Shown here one piece after another: positions 7,634-17,558 of a stretch of 23,229 nt of DNA. Within the stretch, counting starts at the first letter, position 1; every line of letters begins with the position of its first letter. The DNA is from an uncultured Bryobacterales bacterium (GTDB lineage Bacteria; Acidobacteriota; Terriglobia; Bryobacterales; Bryobacteraceae). The notes under the pieces are model-generated. The model did not search any database and was not told the DNA's origin. It worked only from the letters and a program-made list of their open reading frames with translations. The stretch is from positions 1 to 23,229 of the forward strand of contig CALGAR010000056.1 of NCBI GenBank assembly GCA_937959285.1, read 5' to 3'. Position numbers and translations under genes: made by a program.

Positions 7634-8644
7634 GTGACCCTTCGCTTGTCCGCTATGCAGCTTCGGTCAGCTGCTGTGATGTCCCTCCTGGCAGCGGCTC
7701 TGGCAAATCCAGGCCATGCCCAATATCCAATTCTTGGTGGCGGCCCTCCCATCGGTGAGCGAGGCTTTGAAGTAAGCGGAGGCAACTTCCTAAGCGGTGA
7801 AATCGCTTGCGGAGGATGCGTTGGGCTCGACAATCTTCAGATCGAGCTATCAAACCAGGGCATCGGGCGTGGCCGCCGTGTCGATGTATCGTCGACGGGC
7901 CAGTTCGAGATACGAGGCGTGCCGCCCGGAAGCTACTTTCTCCGGGTCTTGAATCAGTTTGGAGACGTTCTGCATCAGGAGCTTGTGAATGTTCCTTCCG
8001 GACCTCTGTTCGTCCGCCTGGGAGGCATGGAGAAACGGGAGAGGCCCATTACCGGCACGGTTTCCCTGGCGCGACTGCAGCATAAAGTGCCCTCGAAGGC
8101 GCAGAAGGAATTTCGCAAGGCCGCGGACGCCTCCGAGAAAGGCGACATGGAAAAATCGATTGAGCATCTGAAGAAGGCAATCGAGATCGACCCCGATTAC
8201 ATGGAGGCGCATAACAATCTCGGCGTTCGATACCTGCAGAAGAACGATTACGAAAAGGCGCTCGTTGAATTCGAAACCGCGCTCCGGCTGGACAGCGGAT
8301 CTGCGCTGGCTACAGTGAACGCCGCCGTCGCCCTTTACTCACTCGGAAGGCTCCCGGAAGCGGTCGTATCGGCCCGTCGCGCCGTTGACCTCGATGCAAG
8401 CTCGACCAAAGCGCGGTACATCCTGGGCCTCGCTCTGGTTGCCCAGCGGATCTATTCCGATGAAGCCCTGCACAACCTGCAAACCGCCGCCACTGAGATC
8501 CCGAAGGCGCGGCTGTTCGTTGCTGAAATCATGGAGCGGCGGGGCCAGCGGGCGGAAGCTCGGGCGCAGCTTGAAGAGTACCTCGCGAAGGATAACGCGG
8601 CCAACCGGGCCGAGGTCGAAAAACGAATCGAAAGGCTTAAATAG
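7634..8644 (+). CDS. Secreted beta-domain plus TPR protein
   Basis: The N terminus is a signal peptide (hydrophobic AAVMSLLAAALANPGHA, predicted cut after AQ at residue 30), so the protein is probably periplasmic or exported. Residues ~50-130 look like a beta-sandwich of the carboxypeptidase-regulatory type, with alternating strands and the typical IRGVPPGSYFLRV. It contains a CGGC pair (C59, C62). From about 155 to 320 there are roughly four TPR repeats, for example KAIEIDPDYMEAHNNLGVRY, which usually bind protein partners. Translation starts at GTG 7634 behind GAGGTG; an ATG at 7655 is possible and keeps the signal peptide. It stands alone on the plus strand. The partner and function are unknown; similar architectures are frequent in Acidobacteria. 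Confidence 0.85.
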   Translation: MTLRLSAMQLRSAAVMSLLAAALANPGHAQYPILGGGPPIGERGFEVSGGNFLSGEIACGGCVGLDNLQIELSNQGIGRGRRVDVSSTGQFEIRGVPPGSYFLRVLNQFGDVLHQELVNVPSGPLFVRLGGMEKRERPITGTVSLARLQHKVPSKAQKEFRKAADASEKGDMEKSIEHLKKAIEIDPDYMEAHNNLGVRYLQKNDYEKALVEFETALRLDSGSALATVNAAVALYSLGRLPEAVVSARRAVDLDASSTKARYILGLALVAQRIYSDEALHNLQTAATEIPKARLFVAEIMERRGQRAEARAQLEEYLAKDNAANRAEVEKRIERLK

Positions 8645-8647
8645 GTT

Positions 8648-8684
8648 TGGAGGGCGTCCGCTAGGAGTTCGCCCTCCAGCGGAC
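8648..8684. repeat. Interleaved inverted repeats at a convergent junction
   Basis: TGGAGGGCG (8648-8656) is the inverse of CGCCCTCCA (8670-8678). GTCCGCT (8656-8662) is the inverse of AGCGGAC (8678-8684). The arms alternate A-B-A'-B', so the two hairpins exclude each other almost completely. The element covers the 16-bp gap between the TPR gene and the converging TIM-barrel gene and enters the last codons of the latter. It lacks a T tract. Confidence 0.6.
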
Positions 8685-9743
8685 ACCCAGATTGAGGTTC
8701 TTCCGGGCGTAATCGACGCTCTGTTCGAGGTGTTTCCGCTGCTGATGCTGGATCGCCGGCAGCAGGTACTCCGGAATGGGGCGCCCCGGAAGGTCCTCAA
8801 CAACCATCGGTCTCTCGTAAGGATGCCCTGATTTGGCGAGCGAGAGGAAGCGCGCCAGGTCGCTACTCCGGGCCTTCGGATAGAGCTTCCAGAAATCCGG
8901 CTCGAGGTACGGCAGTTCCTGTGCCGGCCGTCCTGTGATCGGCTTGATGTAGACATGGACGTGCGGGCACAGCTCGCGGACCTTGGCGAGAATGGCGTGG
9001 AAGTCGATGATGCCTTCTCCCAGCGGAACCCACTGGACGGCTACGCCGCGCTTTGTCTCGTATAGGACTGAATCGCGCAGATGGACCGTTACCGCGTAAG
9101 GCCCGAGCGTCTCGACCGTCGTCATGGGATGCTCTAGAACAAAAACAGGGTTTCCTGTATCGAGATAAATCCCGACGAACTCTTTGCCCGCCTCCTCAAC
9201 CACCTGCCTGTATTCCCAAGCCTGCAGGTCCTTGTGTACCTCCATGGCGATCTTAAGGCCCGCATCCATTACCTGCGACCGGACCTCGCGCAGCAACCGC
9301 ACCAGGGTCTCCATGTGCTTCTCGACGGGACCGGGGGGAAGGGAAGCGCGGTCCGACGCCATGACGCAGCGCACAATCGGCGAACCCATCGCCGCCGCAC
9401 GCTCGATTTGCTTCCTCAAGTTTGCGACCGAGGCGCCAAAGGCGTCGGGAGTCTTGGGAAAGATGCCGCCTCCTCCAGTCTCCAGATGCAAACCAAGCTG
9501 CTGGGCGAGCTGCCGGACCTCCTTCCAGTGAGCAGGGTCCATAACTTGAGGATCAAGTGAATCCTGAAGGAATATGGCGTCGAGCTTCAGATCCGCAGAG
9601 TATCGCAGCAGCGTGGCGTCGTCCCAGCGAAGTGAGCGCAGGCAGTAGGTGTTAATTCCAATGGGCAGCGGCTTTGCTTCTGCAGAGGCGGCAAGAGCTG
9701 CAGAGCTTCCGATGAGTGACTGGAGGAAGGTGCGACGATTCAC
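8661..9743 (-). CDS. Tat-exported sugar isomerase/epimerase-fold (AP endonuclease 2 fold) protein
   Basis: The N terminus NRRTFLQ followed by a hydrophobic, Ala-rich stretch is a twin-arginine signal, so the protein probably folds in the cytoplasm and is exported. The rest is a xylose-isomerase-like TIM barrel, with likely metal ligands E168 (IAMEVH), D195 (YLDTGN) and H221 (VHLRD). At the last barrel strand, where family members from memory carry a glutamate (LE-x-IT), this protein has lysine K267 (YIKPITGRP). The start is GTG at 9743 with GGAGAG 7-8 nt upstream. A possible extended -10 (TGCTAGGAT, 9765-9773) lies just upstream, after the terminator of the preceding gene. The substrate is unknown; relatives act on sugars or sugar phosphates. 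Confidence 0.85.
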   Translation of the reverse strand: MNRRTFLQSLIGSSAALAASAEAKPLPIGINTYCLRSLRWDDATLLRYSADLKLDAIFLQDSLDPQVMDPAHWKEVRQLAQQLGLHLETGGGGIFPKTPDAFGASVANLRKQIERAAAMGSPIVRCVMASDRASLPPGPVEKHMETLVRLLREVRSQVMDAGLKIAMEVHKDLQAWEYRQVVEEAGKEFVGIYLDTGNPVFVLEHPMTTVETLGPYAVTVHLRDSVLYETKRGVAVQWVPLGEGIIDFHAILAKVRELCPHVHVYIKPITGRPAQELPYLEPDFWKLYPKARSSDLARFLSLAKSGHPYERPMVVEDLPGRPIPEYLLPAIQHQQRKHLEQSVDYARKNLNLGVRWRANS

Positions 9744-9802
9744 GAGTGACTCTCCGAACCCGAAATCCTAGCACATGTGTTTGAGCCGGAAGGCGACTCT
9801 CA

Positions 9803-9838
9803 TAAAAACAAAACCGCCGGGACTTGGAATCCCGGCGG
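9803..9838 (-). terminator. Strong intrinsic terminator of the radical SAM gene
   Basis: On the minus strand CCGCCGGGA (9838-9830) and TCCCGGCGG (9822-9814) form a perfect 9-bp stem with a 7-nt loop. TTTTGTTTTTAT follows directly. It starts 32 nt after the stop of the radical SAM gene and isolates that gene from the TIM-barrel gene downstream. This is the clearest terminator in the window. Confidence 0.92.
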
Positions 9839-9870
9839 CCGGTCTTTTCATACGGGTTGGACCAATGGCT

Positions 9871-11973
<2,103 letters not shown>

Positions 11974-11992
11974 ATATGATTACTTGCGCTCC

Positions 11993-12008
11993 AATCCTCC
12001 AGAGGATT
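11993..12008. repeat. 16-bp palindrome upstream of the radical SAM gene
   Basis: AATCCTCCAGAGGATT has two perfect 7-bp arms and a 2-bp centre. It ends 20 bp before the ATG and lies downstream of the putative -10 at 12058-12063. It could be an operator for a dimeric regulator. As RNA it would give a 6-bp hairpin with a 4-nt loop that covers a GGAGG-like sequence. Confidence 0.55.
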
Positions 12009-12057
12009 CTCCGGTTGTGATTTAGCTACTCGTACGATGAGCCCAGCTTAAAGGGGA

Positions 12058-12063
12058 AGTATA
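12058..12063 (-). promoter_or_regulatory. Possible -10 element of the radical SAM gene
   Basis: The minus strand reads TATACT, one mismatch from the sigma-70 -10 consensus, about 85 nt upstream of the ATG in a gene-free stretch. No good -35 is visible at 16-18 bp, so the call is tentative. Confidence 0.3.
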
Positions 12064-12181
12064 GGGGCTGGCCGGCGGAAGAGACTATGAGAATGAATTA
12101 AACTGTTGCTTTTCTTGCTTGTATGGCGATATGGCAGATTGAACGGAAGCGTCCGGAGCTGGCCATCCGCTTGGAAATGAA

Positions 12182-12202
12182 GGATCTCAAAACAAGAGAT
12201 CC
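12182..12202 (-). terminator. Stem-loop after the M28 peptidase gene
   Basis: GGATCTC and GAGATCC form a perfect 7-bp stem with a 7-nt loop, about 21 nt beyond the peptidase stop. On the minus strand it is followed by TTCATTTCC, a weak T-rich tail. It is likely the end of the yceD-rpmF-plsX-dsbD-peptidase transcript. The stem has only moderate GC content. Confidence 0.45.
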
Positions 12203-12223
12203 GGAGCCATATGCCCGCAACGG

Positions 12224-14347
12224 CTAGCGCAGAAGATCCGTCGCCGCGCGCATCTGGCTGTCCACAGCCTGTAGAACCTTTACAACCCGGGCAGCCTGAG
12301 CGTTTGCTTCTTCCCACCGCTCCGCCTCTGCCGCTTCACGGATGCCCGGCAGGGTCTTCGCTCCATAGCCGGTATAGAGCCCCGGCGCCGTGATCTGGTG
12401 TTTGTACCACGGCCTGCCGGGCAGCCCTTCCTCGAGAGTCAGCAAGCGCTCGGTTTGGAACAGGAGCCGGTTGAGCTGCTTCGCGCGCTCGCTGGACAGG
12501 GCGGCTGGGTTCTGAGTCCAGGATACGAGGGCAGCCTCGTAGGCCTTGGCGCTTGCCTCCAGCCGGGCGAGCTCCACGACAATCTGGCTTAGATCCAGCT
12601 TTCCTCCATACGCCTGGGACAGCTTCTTCAACTCCTGAACGTAGCCGTCTACCGTGGATACGAACCCGATCAACTCAAACGGCAGCACCGGAGCATCGGC
12701 CAGCCGCAGCAGAGCCCGGGTAGTAATGCGGGAGAGAGACTTTCCATAGCGGAAATCACCATCGGAATATAACGTGTACCACCGGACGGAATCATAGGTG
12801 GAGTGGTAGATACCGCCCGAGGCGGTGCTGCCGAAGCCAAGGTTCAGACTGGCGATGCCGGTGTGATGAGCAAAGGCGACGTAGTCGGAGCCTGCGCCCA
12901 GGGGACCGAGACGGAACTCCGTCCGGCGGCCTTCCTGGTCCCGGACCGTGTCGAGGATCGTCTTTCCGGAAGCCTCTGGATCTTCGACGTCCCGGATCAC
13001 CTCCTTCAGGAACTGCTGGAGCATGGCCGATCCCGAAGCTCCGAAACGCCCCTTTCCATTGGAATCCGTATTCAGGTAGGCCACCGCCTTCTGCATCAGC
13101 TCGTCGCGGTGCTTCTCCACCCACTCCGTGGAGCCGATCAGCCCGAACTCCTCGGCATCCCAAAACGCCAGCTTGATGGTCCGCTTCGGGGTCCACCCCT
13201 GCTTCCGGAGCTCGGCCAAGGTGCGGGCTGTCTCAAGCAGAGAGGCGGCGCCGCTGACGGGATCATTGGCGCCGTTGACCCAGGCATCGTGATGGTTTCC
13301 GTACAAGATCCACTCATCCGGATAGGTGCTTCCCGGGATGGTTGCGATGACGTTGTAAACCGGACGCGTGGACCAGTCGAAATCAAGGCTTAGCCGGACG
13401 GTGGCCGGACCGGGTCCGAGGCGGTAGGTGATTGGAAGCGCCCCGCGCCACTTCTCGGGCGCTACCGGGCCCTTCAACGATTGCAGCAGGGGCTGCGCGT
13501 CCGCGTACGAAATTGGCAGGACCGGAATCTTCATCAGGGTGGTGGCTTCCTTGAGCGGAAGGCGCCGCCCGCCCCGCTCCGAGCCCCAGCCGGGAGTCAG
13601 CGGATCCCCCACCTGAACAGCCATGTCCATCACACTGCCGCGCTGGACGCCGCGAGGCGGACGGTAGGGCCCGTCGGGGTAGACATCGCCGTGGAAGTAG
13701 CCGTCGTCTCTCGGGTCGGAATAGATGATGCAGCCAACGGCTCCGTTCTCGTAGGCCACCTTGGGCTTGATCCCTCGCCACGACGCGCCATAACGGGCAA
13801 TCACGATCTTGCCCTTGACGTCGATGCCCATTGACTTCAGGACCTGGTAGTCCTCGGGGAGGCCGTAGTTGACGTACACAAGAGGCGCCGTAACGTCGCC
13901 TGCGGCGGAGTAGGCATTGTAGGGCGGGAGCTGGTTGGGATGGGCCGAGTCCGGGTCTTCCGGGATAGCCGGCTCGGTGAGAGAAGCGCGGTAGCGCTTG
14001 GGCGCGACCATTTCAAGGACGCGCCGGGTCGGGTACGGCAGCAGCGCCTCGGTCGGCTCAATCTGCGCGTCGAAACCCCACTCCCTCAATGATCCGGCGA
14101 TGTATTCGGCGATTTCCTTCGATCCGGGCGACCCCGCATGGTGCGGCTTCGCGGCCATCCGCTTGAGATAGGCTCCGATCCTTGCTGAATCCGGGATGGC
14201 AGCCGCCTTCTGCTCGAGTTCGTGTTGAGCGCGCCATTCCGACACCGGAAATCCGCGCAGCGGATTCGGGGGCGCTACTTGCGCCGCTACGAGGAGTAGA
14301 GCAAGGGAAGCGCCGGCGATACTGCCGGCCCATCGAACGGTCCTCAT
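12224..14347 (-). CDS. M28 metallopeptidase, glutamate carboxypeptidase II-like
   Basis: This is a secreted exopeptidase; the N terminus is a signal peptide (about residues 1-25, AGASLALLLVAAQVA). A PA (protease-associated) domain lies around 150-300. The M28 catalytic domain carries the two-zinc ligands H352 (GNHHDAW), D362 (GANDPVSG), E400 and D428 (LNTDSNG) and H515 (YHSTYDS), with E399 (DAEEFG) as the general base. A transferrin-receptor-like dimerisation domain occupies roughly 545-705. The architecture and the 707 residues match the glutamate carboxypeptidase II group, which removes C-terminal residues from peptides. The ATG overlaps the dsbD-like stop by 4 bp (ATGA), showing an operon. 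The substrate in this organism is unknown. Confidence 0.93.
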   Translation of the reverse strand: MRTVRWAGSIAGASLALLLVAAQVAPPNPLRGFPVSEWRAQHELEQKAAAIPDSARIGAYLKRMAAKPHHAGSPGSKEIAEYIAGSLREWGFDAQIEPTEALLPYPTRRVLEMVAPKRYRASLTEPAIPEDPDSAHPNQLPPYNAYSAAGDVTAPLVYVNYGLPEDYQVLKSMGIDVKGKIVIARYGASWRGIKPKVAYENGAVGCIIYSDPRDDGYFHGDVYPDGPYRPPRGVQRGSVMDMAVQVGDPLTPGWGSERGGRRLPLKEATTLMKIPVLPISYADAQPLLQSLKGPVAPEKWRGALPITYRLGPGPATVRLSLDFDWSTRPVYNVIATIPGSTYPDEWILYGNHHDAWVNGANDPVSGAASLLETARTLAELRKQGWTPKRTIKLAFWDAEEFGLIGSTEWVEKHRDELMQKAVAYLNTDSNGKGRFGASGSAMLQQFLKEVIRDVEDPEASGKTILDTVRDQEGRRTEFRLGPLGAGSDYVAFAHHTGIASLNLGFGSTASGGIYHSTYDSVRWYTLYSDGDFRYGKSLSRITTRALLRLADAPVLPFELIGFVSTVDGYVQELKKLSQAYGGKLDLSQIVVELARLEASAKAYEAALVSWTQNPAALSSERAKQLNRLLFQTERLLTLEEGLPGRPWYKHQITAPGLYTGYGAKTLPGIREAAEAERWEEANAQAARVVKVLQAVDSQMRAATDLLR

Positions 14348-16251
14348 TGTTTCCAGGCAACCGCGGTGCCGGCGTTCTGGAGGAACCGCAAAAACTCCTG
14401 CGGGTTACGAGTCAGACTCGGAAAGGTGGCGACCACTTGCTCGTCCGGAGTCAGAATCGCGTAGTACGGGATGGCGACCGTCGAAAACTTCTTCTCCTGC
14501 AGTTCCTGATTCACCATGGATGCCTCGTCAGTACCGTCAGTATAAAGCTCCACCAGCACAAACCTGCTGAGAGCCTCCTGAATCTCCGGCCGGGGGAACA
14601 TATTCGCCTTCATCCAGTGGCAGTTGGTGCATGCATAGCCGGTAAAGCTCACGAATACGAGCTTGTTCTCCCGGCGGGCAAGCTCCAGCGCCTCCGCGTA
14701 GCTGTTCTTCAGCCACGCCGTCTTACTGCCGCCGCTCCGCGTCAGTCCTGCATCAGCGGCGGGCGGGGGCACATACGCGTCCAGGTCTCCCAGCCGGCCG
14801 CCGAACATGCCCGGCATCAGGCTGACCGCGAAGATCAGAAAGGCGGCGCCGATCAGCATCCGCGGTAAACCCAGAGGCTCTTCGGGTTTGACGCCCGGCA
14901 ACCTCAGGAAACCGAGAAGGTAGAGACCCGGCAGCGCAAACAGGACCACCCAGGCTGCCAGGAACCGCTCCCGAGTGAGAAAGTTCCACTGTAACACCTG
15001 GTCGACGTTGCTGGCGTACTTTAGCGCGAGCGCGAGCAGAACAAAGCCGAGGACCACCTTGACGCGCCCCATCCAGCCACCGCTCCGAGGCAGACGGTTC
15101 AGCCAGGAAGGAAAGAGCGCCAGGAGGAAGAAGGGTAATGCCAGCCCGGCGGCGAAGGACATCATGCCGAGCAGAGGCTGCATCCGCTCCCCTTGCACCG
15201 ACGCCGCCAGCAGCGAACCCACAAAGGGACCCACGCAGGCGAAGGAGGTGAGACAGAACGTCAGACCCATCAGCAGGGTTCCGATCAGGCCGCCTCGATC
15301 CGAGGCCGCTGTCAGCTTCGTCAGCAGGCCGGAGGGAAGGGTAATTTCGAAGGCTCCAAGCAGGCTCAGCGCGAATGCCACAAAGATGGCTGCAATAAAG
15401 GAGTTCACCCATGGATTCGATCCGAGCCGCACGACTCCGAAGGGCCCCAGAGCGGCCGTCGTGATCGCTCCCAACGAGGTGAAAAGAACGATGATGCCGA
15501 GGCAGAAAACACTCGCCTGCACAACCGAGTCCCGCCGCGTGCGGTTCTGTCTGTTCAGGAAGAACGACATCGTGATCGGGATCATCGGAAACACGCACGG
15601 AGTAAAAATTGCGGCGAGCCCGAAGCCGAAGGCAGCCAGCAGGAACCAGCCCAGTCCCCCAGTCAACGACGACGGCTGGTTCGGGGAATCCGCCACCGGG
15701 GTGATAGCTGCTCGAGCCGGCTGAGAACCCTGGACGACTGCCGAATAGTTCGCTGGAATCGATGGCTGGACAGAGGGCGCAGCGGGGTCAATGGAGATGC
15801 TGGCCGATGCCGTCTTCCTTCTCGGTGGGAGGCACTGCCGGTCATCACACATCTGGTATCGGATTTGGGCAGTCAACTCCAGCGGTCCGGGCTGAGCATC
15901 TTTGGCAAGCTCGGCTACGAGAATAAAAGTCGCTTCGTTTTCAAACGTTTCCGTGTCGGAATTGAAGTTTTCGTCGAATTTTCTGGTTGGGGGCGGCTGA
16001 TAGATGGTGACACCGGCGATCGCAGGACTTTCCGCAAGCTTGACTTGGGTTGGAATGGGACCGGGCGGCGTCGTCAGAGAGTACAGGTGCCAGCCCGGGG
16101 CGAGCTTCGCTTTCAGTCTTGCCTGAACCTGGCTGCCTGGAGGGACCTTGGTGGATTCAACTTCGAGCGACCATTGGGCCGGGTCCAGCTTCTGGGCAGA
16201 AGCCAAGCCAATCGAAAGAAATACGGCGAATATCGCAGGAAGAAGCTTCAA
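14344..16251 (-). CDS. dsbD: DsbD-like thiol:disulfide interchange protein
   Basis: It moves electrons from cytoplasmic thioredoxin across the membrane to periplasmic proteins. From the N terminus there are a signal peptide (KLLPAIFAVFLSIGLASAQ), a DsbD-alpha-like domain with C135 and C140, and an ~8-segment membrane domain with C219 (FTPCVFPMIP) and C339 (FACVGPF). A C-terminal thioredoxin domain has C541-x-x-C544 (YACTNC). I place the start at the TTG at 16251, one nucleotide after the plsX stop, because the signal peptide begins exactly there. The frame continues open upstream to 16377, but that part lies inside plsX and reads as low-complexity shadow sequence. A rare ATT at 16257 is the alternative. 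Predicted length is 635 residues. All six cysteines expected of DsbD are present. Confidence 0.92.
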   Translation of the reverse strand: MKLLPAIFAVFLSIGLASAQKLDPAQWSLEVESTKVPPGSQVQARLKAKLAPGWHLYSLTTPPGPIPTQVKLAESPAIAGVTIYQPPPTRKFDENFNSDTETFENEATFILVAELAKDAQPGPLELTAQIRYQMCDDRQCLPPRRKTASASISIDPAAPSVQPSIPANYSAVVQGSQPARAAITPVADSPNQPSSLTGGLGWFLLAAFGFGLAAIFTPCVFPMIPITMSFFLNRQNRTRRDSVVQASVFCLGIIVLFTSLGAITTAALGPFGVVRLGSNPWVNSFIAAIFVAFALSLLGAFEITLPSGLLTKLTAASDRGGLIGTLLMGLTFCLTSFACVGPFVGSLLAASVQGERMQPLLGMMSFAAGLALPFFLLALFPSWLNRLPRSGGWMGRVKVVLGFVLLALALKYASNVDQVLQWNFLTRERFLAAWVVLFALPGLYLLGFLRLPGVKPEEPLGLPRMLIGAAFLIFAVSLMPGMFGGRLGDLDAYVPPPAADAGLTRSGGSKTAWLKNSYAEALELARRENKLVFVSFTGYACTNCHWMKANMFPRPEIQEALSRFVLVELYTDGTDEASMVNQELQEKKFSTVAIPYYAILTPDEQVVATFPSLTRNPQEFLRFLQNAGTAVAWKQ

Positions 16252-16252
16252 T

Positions 16253-17269
16253 TTAATCGGCGCTCGCTCCGAGCGTAGCACCGAGCTCGCCGGCGATGTG
16301 CCGGTTGATGCGCCCGTCGGCGAACTCCGCTGCAACCCTGATGGCGTTCTTGATCGCATTTGCATTAGAGCGGCCATGACAAATGATACAAACTCCTTTT
16401 ACACCCAGCAGGGGAGCGCCCCCATATTCTGAGTAATCCAGCCGCTTCTTAAAATCCGTGTACGCCTGTCGGGACAGCACGTACCCGATCTTCCGGGTAA
16501 TCGTGGCCTCGAGGGATTCCTGGAGCATGTGCTTGATCGCTTCCGCCAGGCCTTCGCTCACCTTCAGTACGACATTGCCGATGAATCCGTCGCAGACGAT
16601 CACATCAACGGACCCGCTGAAGACATCCCGCCCTTCGACGTTGCCGACGAAGTTGATCGGCATGCCTTTGATGAGCGCGCTCGCGCTCCGGGTCAAATCA
16701 TTTCCCTTGTGATCTTCCTCGCCAATGGAAAGCAGGCCCACCCGAGGCTGCTTAGTGCGAAAGATGACGCGGGAATAGACCTCCCCCATCAGTGCGAACT
16801 GGGATAGCATTCGCGGCGTCGAGTCGACGTTTGCGCCCACGTCCACCAGAACAGCCGGCTTCCCAAGAACGGTGGGAAACGCGGAGGCAAGGGCGGGGCG
16901 CTCGACTCCGGCGAGCATTCCGAGACACGTCTTGGCCGTGGCCATAACGGCGCCGGTGTTACCGGCCGACACCAAGCCGTTCGCAACACCGTCCCGAACC
17001 AGACGCGTCGCCACGCGTATGGAGCTATCCCGCTTGGTTCGCAAGGCTCGGGCGGCGCTGTCCTCCATCGTGACCACTTCGCTGGCGTGCACGATCTGAA
17101 TAGGCAAATCGCGCCAGTCGGGATGGCGATCCAGTTCCTGCCGCAGGACTTCTTCGCGCCCGACAAGTATGACGCTGACATTCAGAGAGCGAGCGGCTCG
17201 GATCGCCCCTTCGACCTCAGGCTTCGGGGCGTAGTCGCCACCCATGGCATCGACAGCGATGGTCACCAT
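16253..17269 (-). CDS. plsX: Phosphate acyltransferase
   Basis: PlsX converts acyl-ACP and phosphate to acyl phosphate, the donor for the first acylation of glycerol 3-phosphate in phospholipid synthesis. It acts at the cytoplasmic membrane face. The 338-residue protein starts with the hallmark TIAVDAMGGDYAPKPEVEGA and keeps conserved blocks such as GLVSAGNTGAVMA, LVDVGANVDS, NFVGNVEGRD and VCDGFIGNVVLK. It follows rpmF after 34 bp, the classic yceD-rpmF-plsX order, but instead of fabH a dsbD-like gene follows. The ATG at 17269 lacks a clear ribosome binding site; a GTG is the next codon. No plsY is visible in the window. Confidence 0.97.
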   Translation of the reverse strand: MVTIAVDAMGGDYAPKPEVEGAIRAARSLNVSVILVGREEVLRQELDRHPDWRDLPIQIVHASEVVTMEDSAARALRTKRDSSIRVATRLVRDGVANGLVSAGNTGAVMATAKTCLGMLAGVERPALASAFPTVLGKPAVLVDVGANVDSTPRMLSQFALMGEVYSRVIFRTKQPRVGLLSIGEEDHKGNDLTRSASALIKGMPINFVGNVEGRDVFSGSVDVIVCDGFIGNVVLKVSEGLAEAIKHMLQESLEATITRKIGYVLSRQAYTDFKKRLDYSEYGGAPLLGVKGVCIICHGRSNANAIKNAIRVAAEFADGRINRHIAGELGATLGASAD

Positions 17270-17303
17270 AAGAGGGAATGAAGGGTATCGTCCGTCAGAA
17301 CAC

Positions 17304-17486
17304 CTATTCTGCGGCGACTTCGATTACTTCACGGCCCTTGTACCATCCGCAATGCGGGCAGACGCGATGAGGCAGCTTGGGCTCATGACAGTTCCGGCAC
17401 TCGGTCATGGGCGGCTTGGCGAGGCCATCGTGAGCGCGCCGGGTCGAGGTACGCCGCTTGGAATGTCTACGCTTGGGATTCGGCAT
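17304..17486 (-). CDS. rpmF: Ribosomal protein bL32
   Basis: This is a 60-residue large-subunit protein. The basic N terminus PNPKRRHSKRRTSTRRAHD is the family signature. C31-x2-C34 and C44-x2-C47 form a zinc ribbon, so this is the zinc-binding version. AAGGAAG lies about 5 nt before the ATG. It sits between yceD and plsX as in many bacteria. A TGATACAAT extended -10 in the 72-bp gap upstream could give it extra transcription independent of yceD. Confidence 0.97.
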   Translation of the reverse strand: MPNPKRRHSKRRTSTRRAHDGLAKPPMTECRNCHEPKLPHRVCPHCGWYKGREVIEVAAE

Positions 17487-17528
17487 CTGAACTTCCTTCT
17501 ATCTGCTTTTCAAACACAAATCGACTTA

Positions 17529-17537
17529 ATTGTATCA
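17529..17537 (-). promoter_or_regulatory. Possible extended -10 promoter for rpmF
   Basis: The minus strand reads TGATACAAT: a TGn extension plus a hexamer one mismatch from TATAAT. Transcription would start near 17522, giving a leader of about 35 nt before rpmF. The nearest TTGAGC is about 22 bp upstream of the hexamer, too far for a normal -35. Confidence 0.35.
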
Positions 17538-17558
17538 GTCGCCGGATGGTATTGGGGC

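Noticed and set aside
12123..12227. 34-codon plus-strand open frame (starts MAIWQIERKR) in the gap between the M28 peptidase and radical SAM genes
   Set aside because: The composition looks protein-like, but there is no ribosome binding site and it overlaps the stem-loop at 12182-12202 and the peptidase 3' end. Left as unsupported; ribosome profiling or a homologue would revive it.
12048..12317. Minus-strand 89-codon open frame across the M28 gene end
   Set aside because: It overlaps the conserved peptidase C terminus in another frame, has no recognisable motif, and contains the putative terminator stem.
15193..16278. Long plus-strand open frame (361 codons) opposite the dsbD-like gene
   Set aside because: Arg/Gln/His-rich low-complexity translation, typical of an antisense frame in GC-rich coding DNA.
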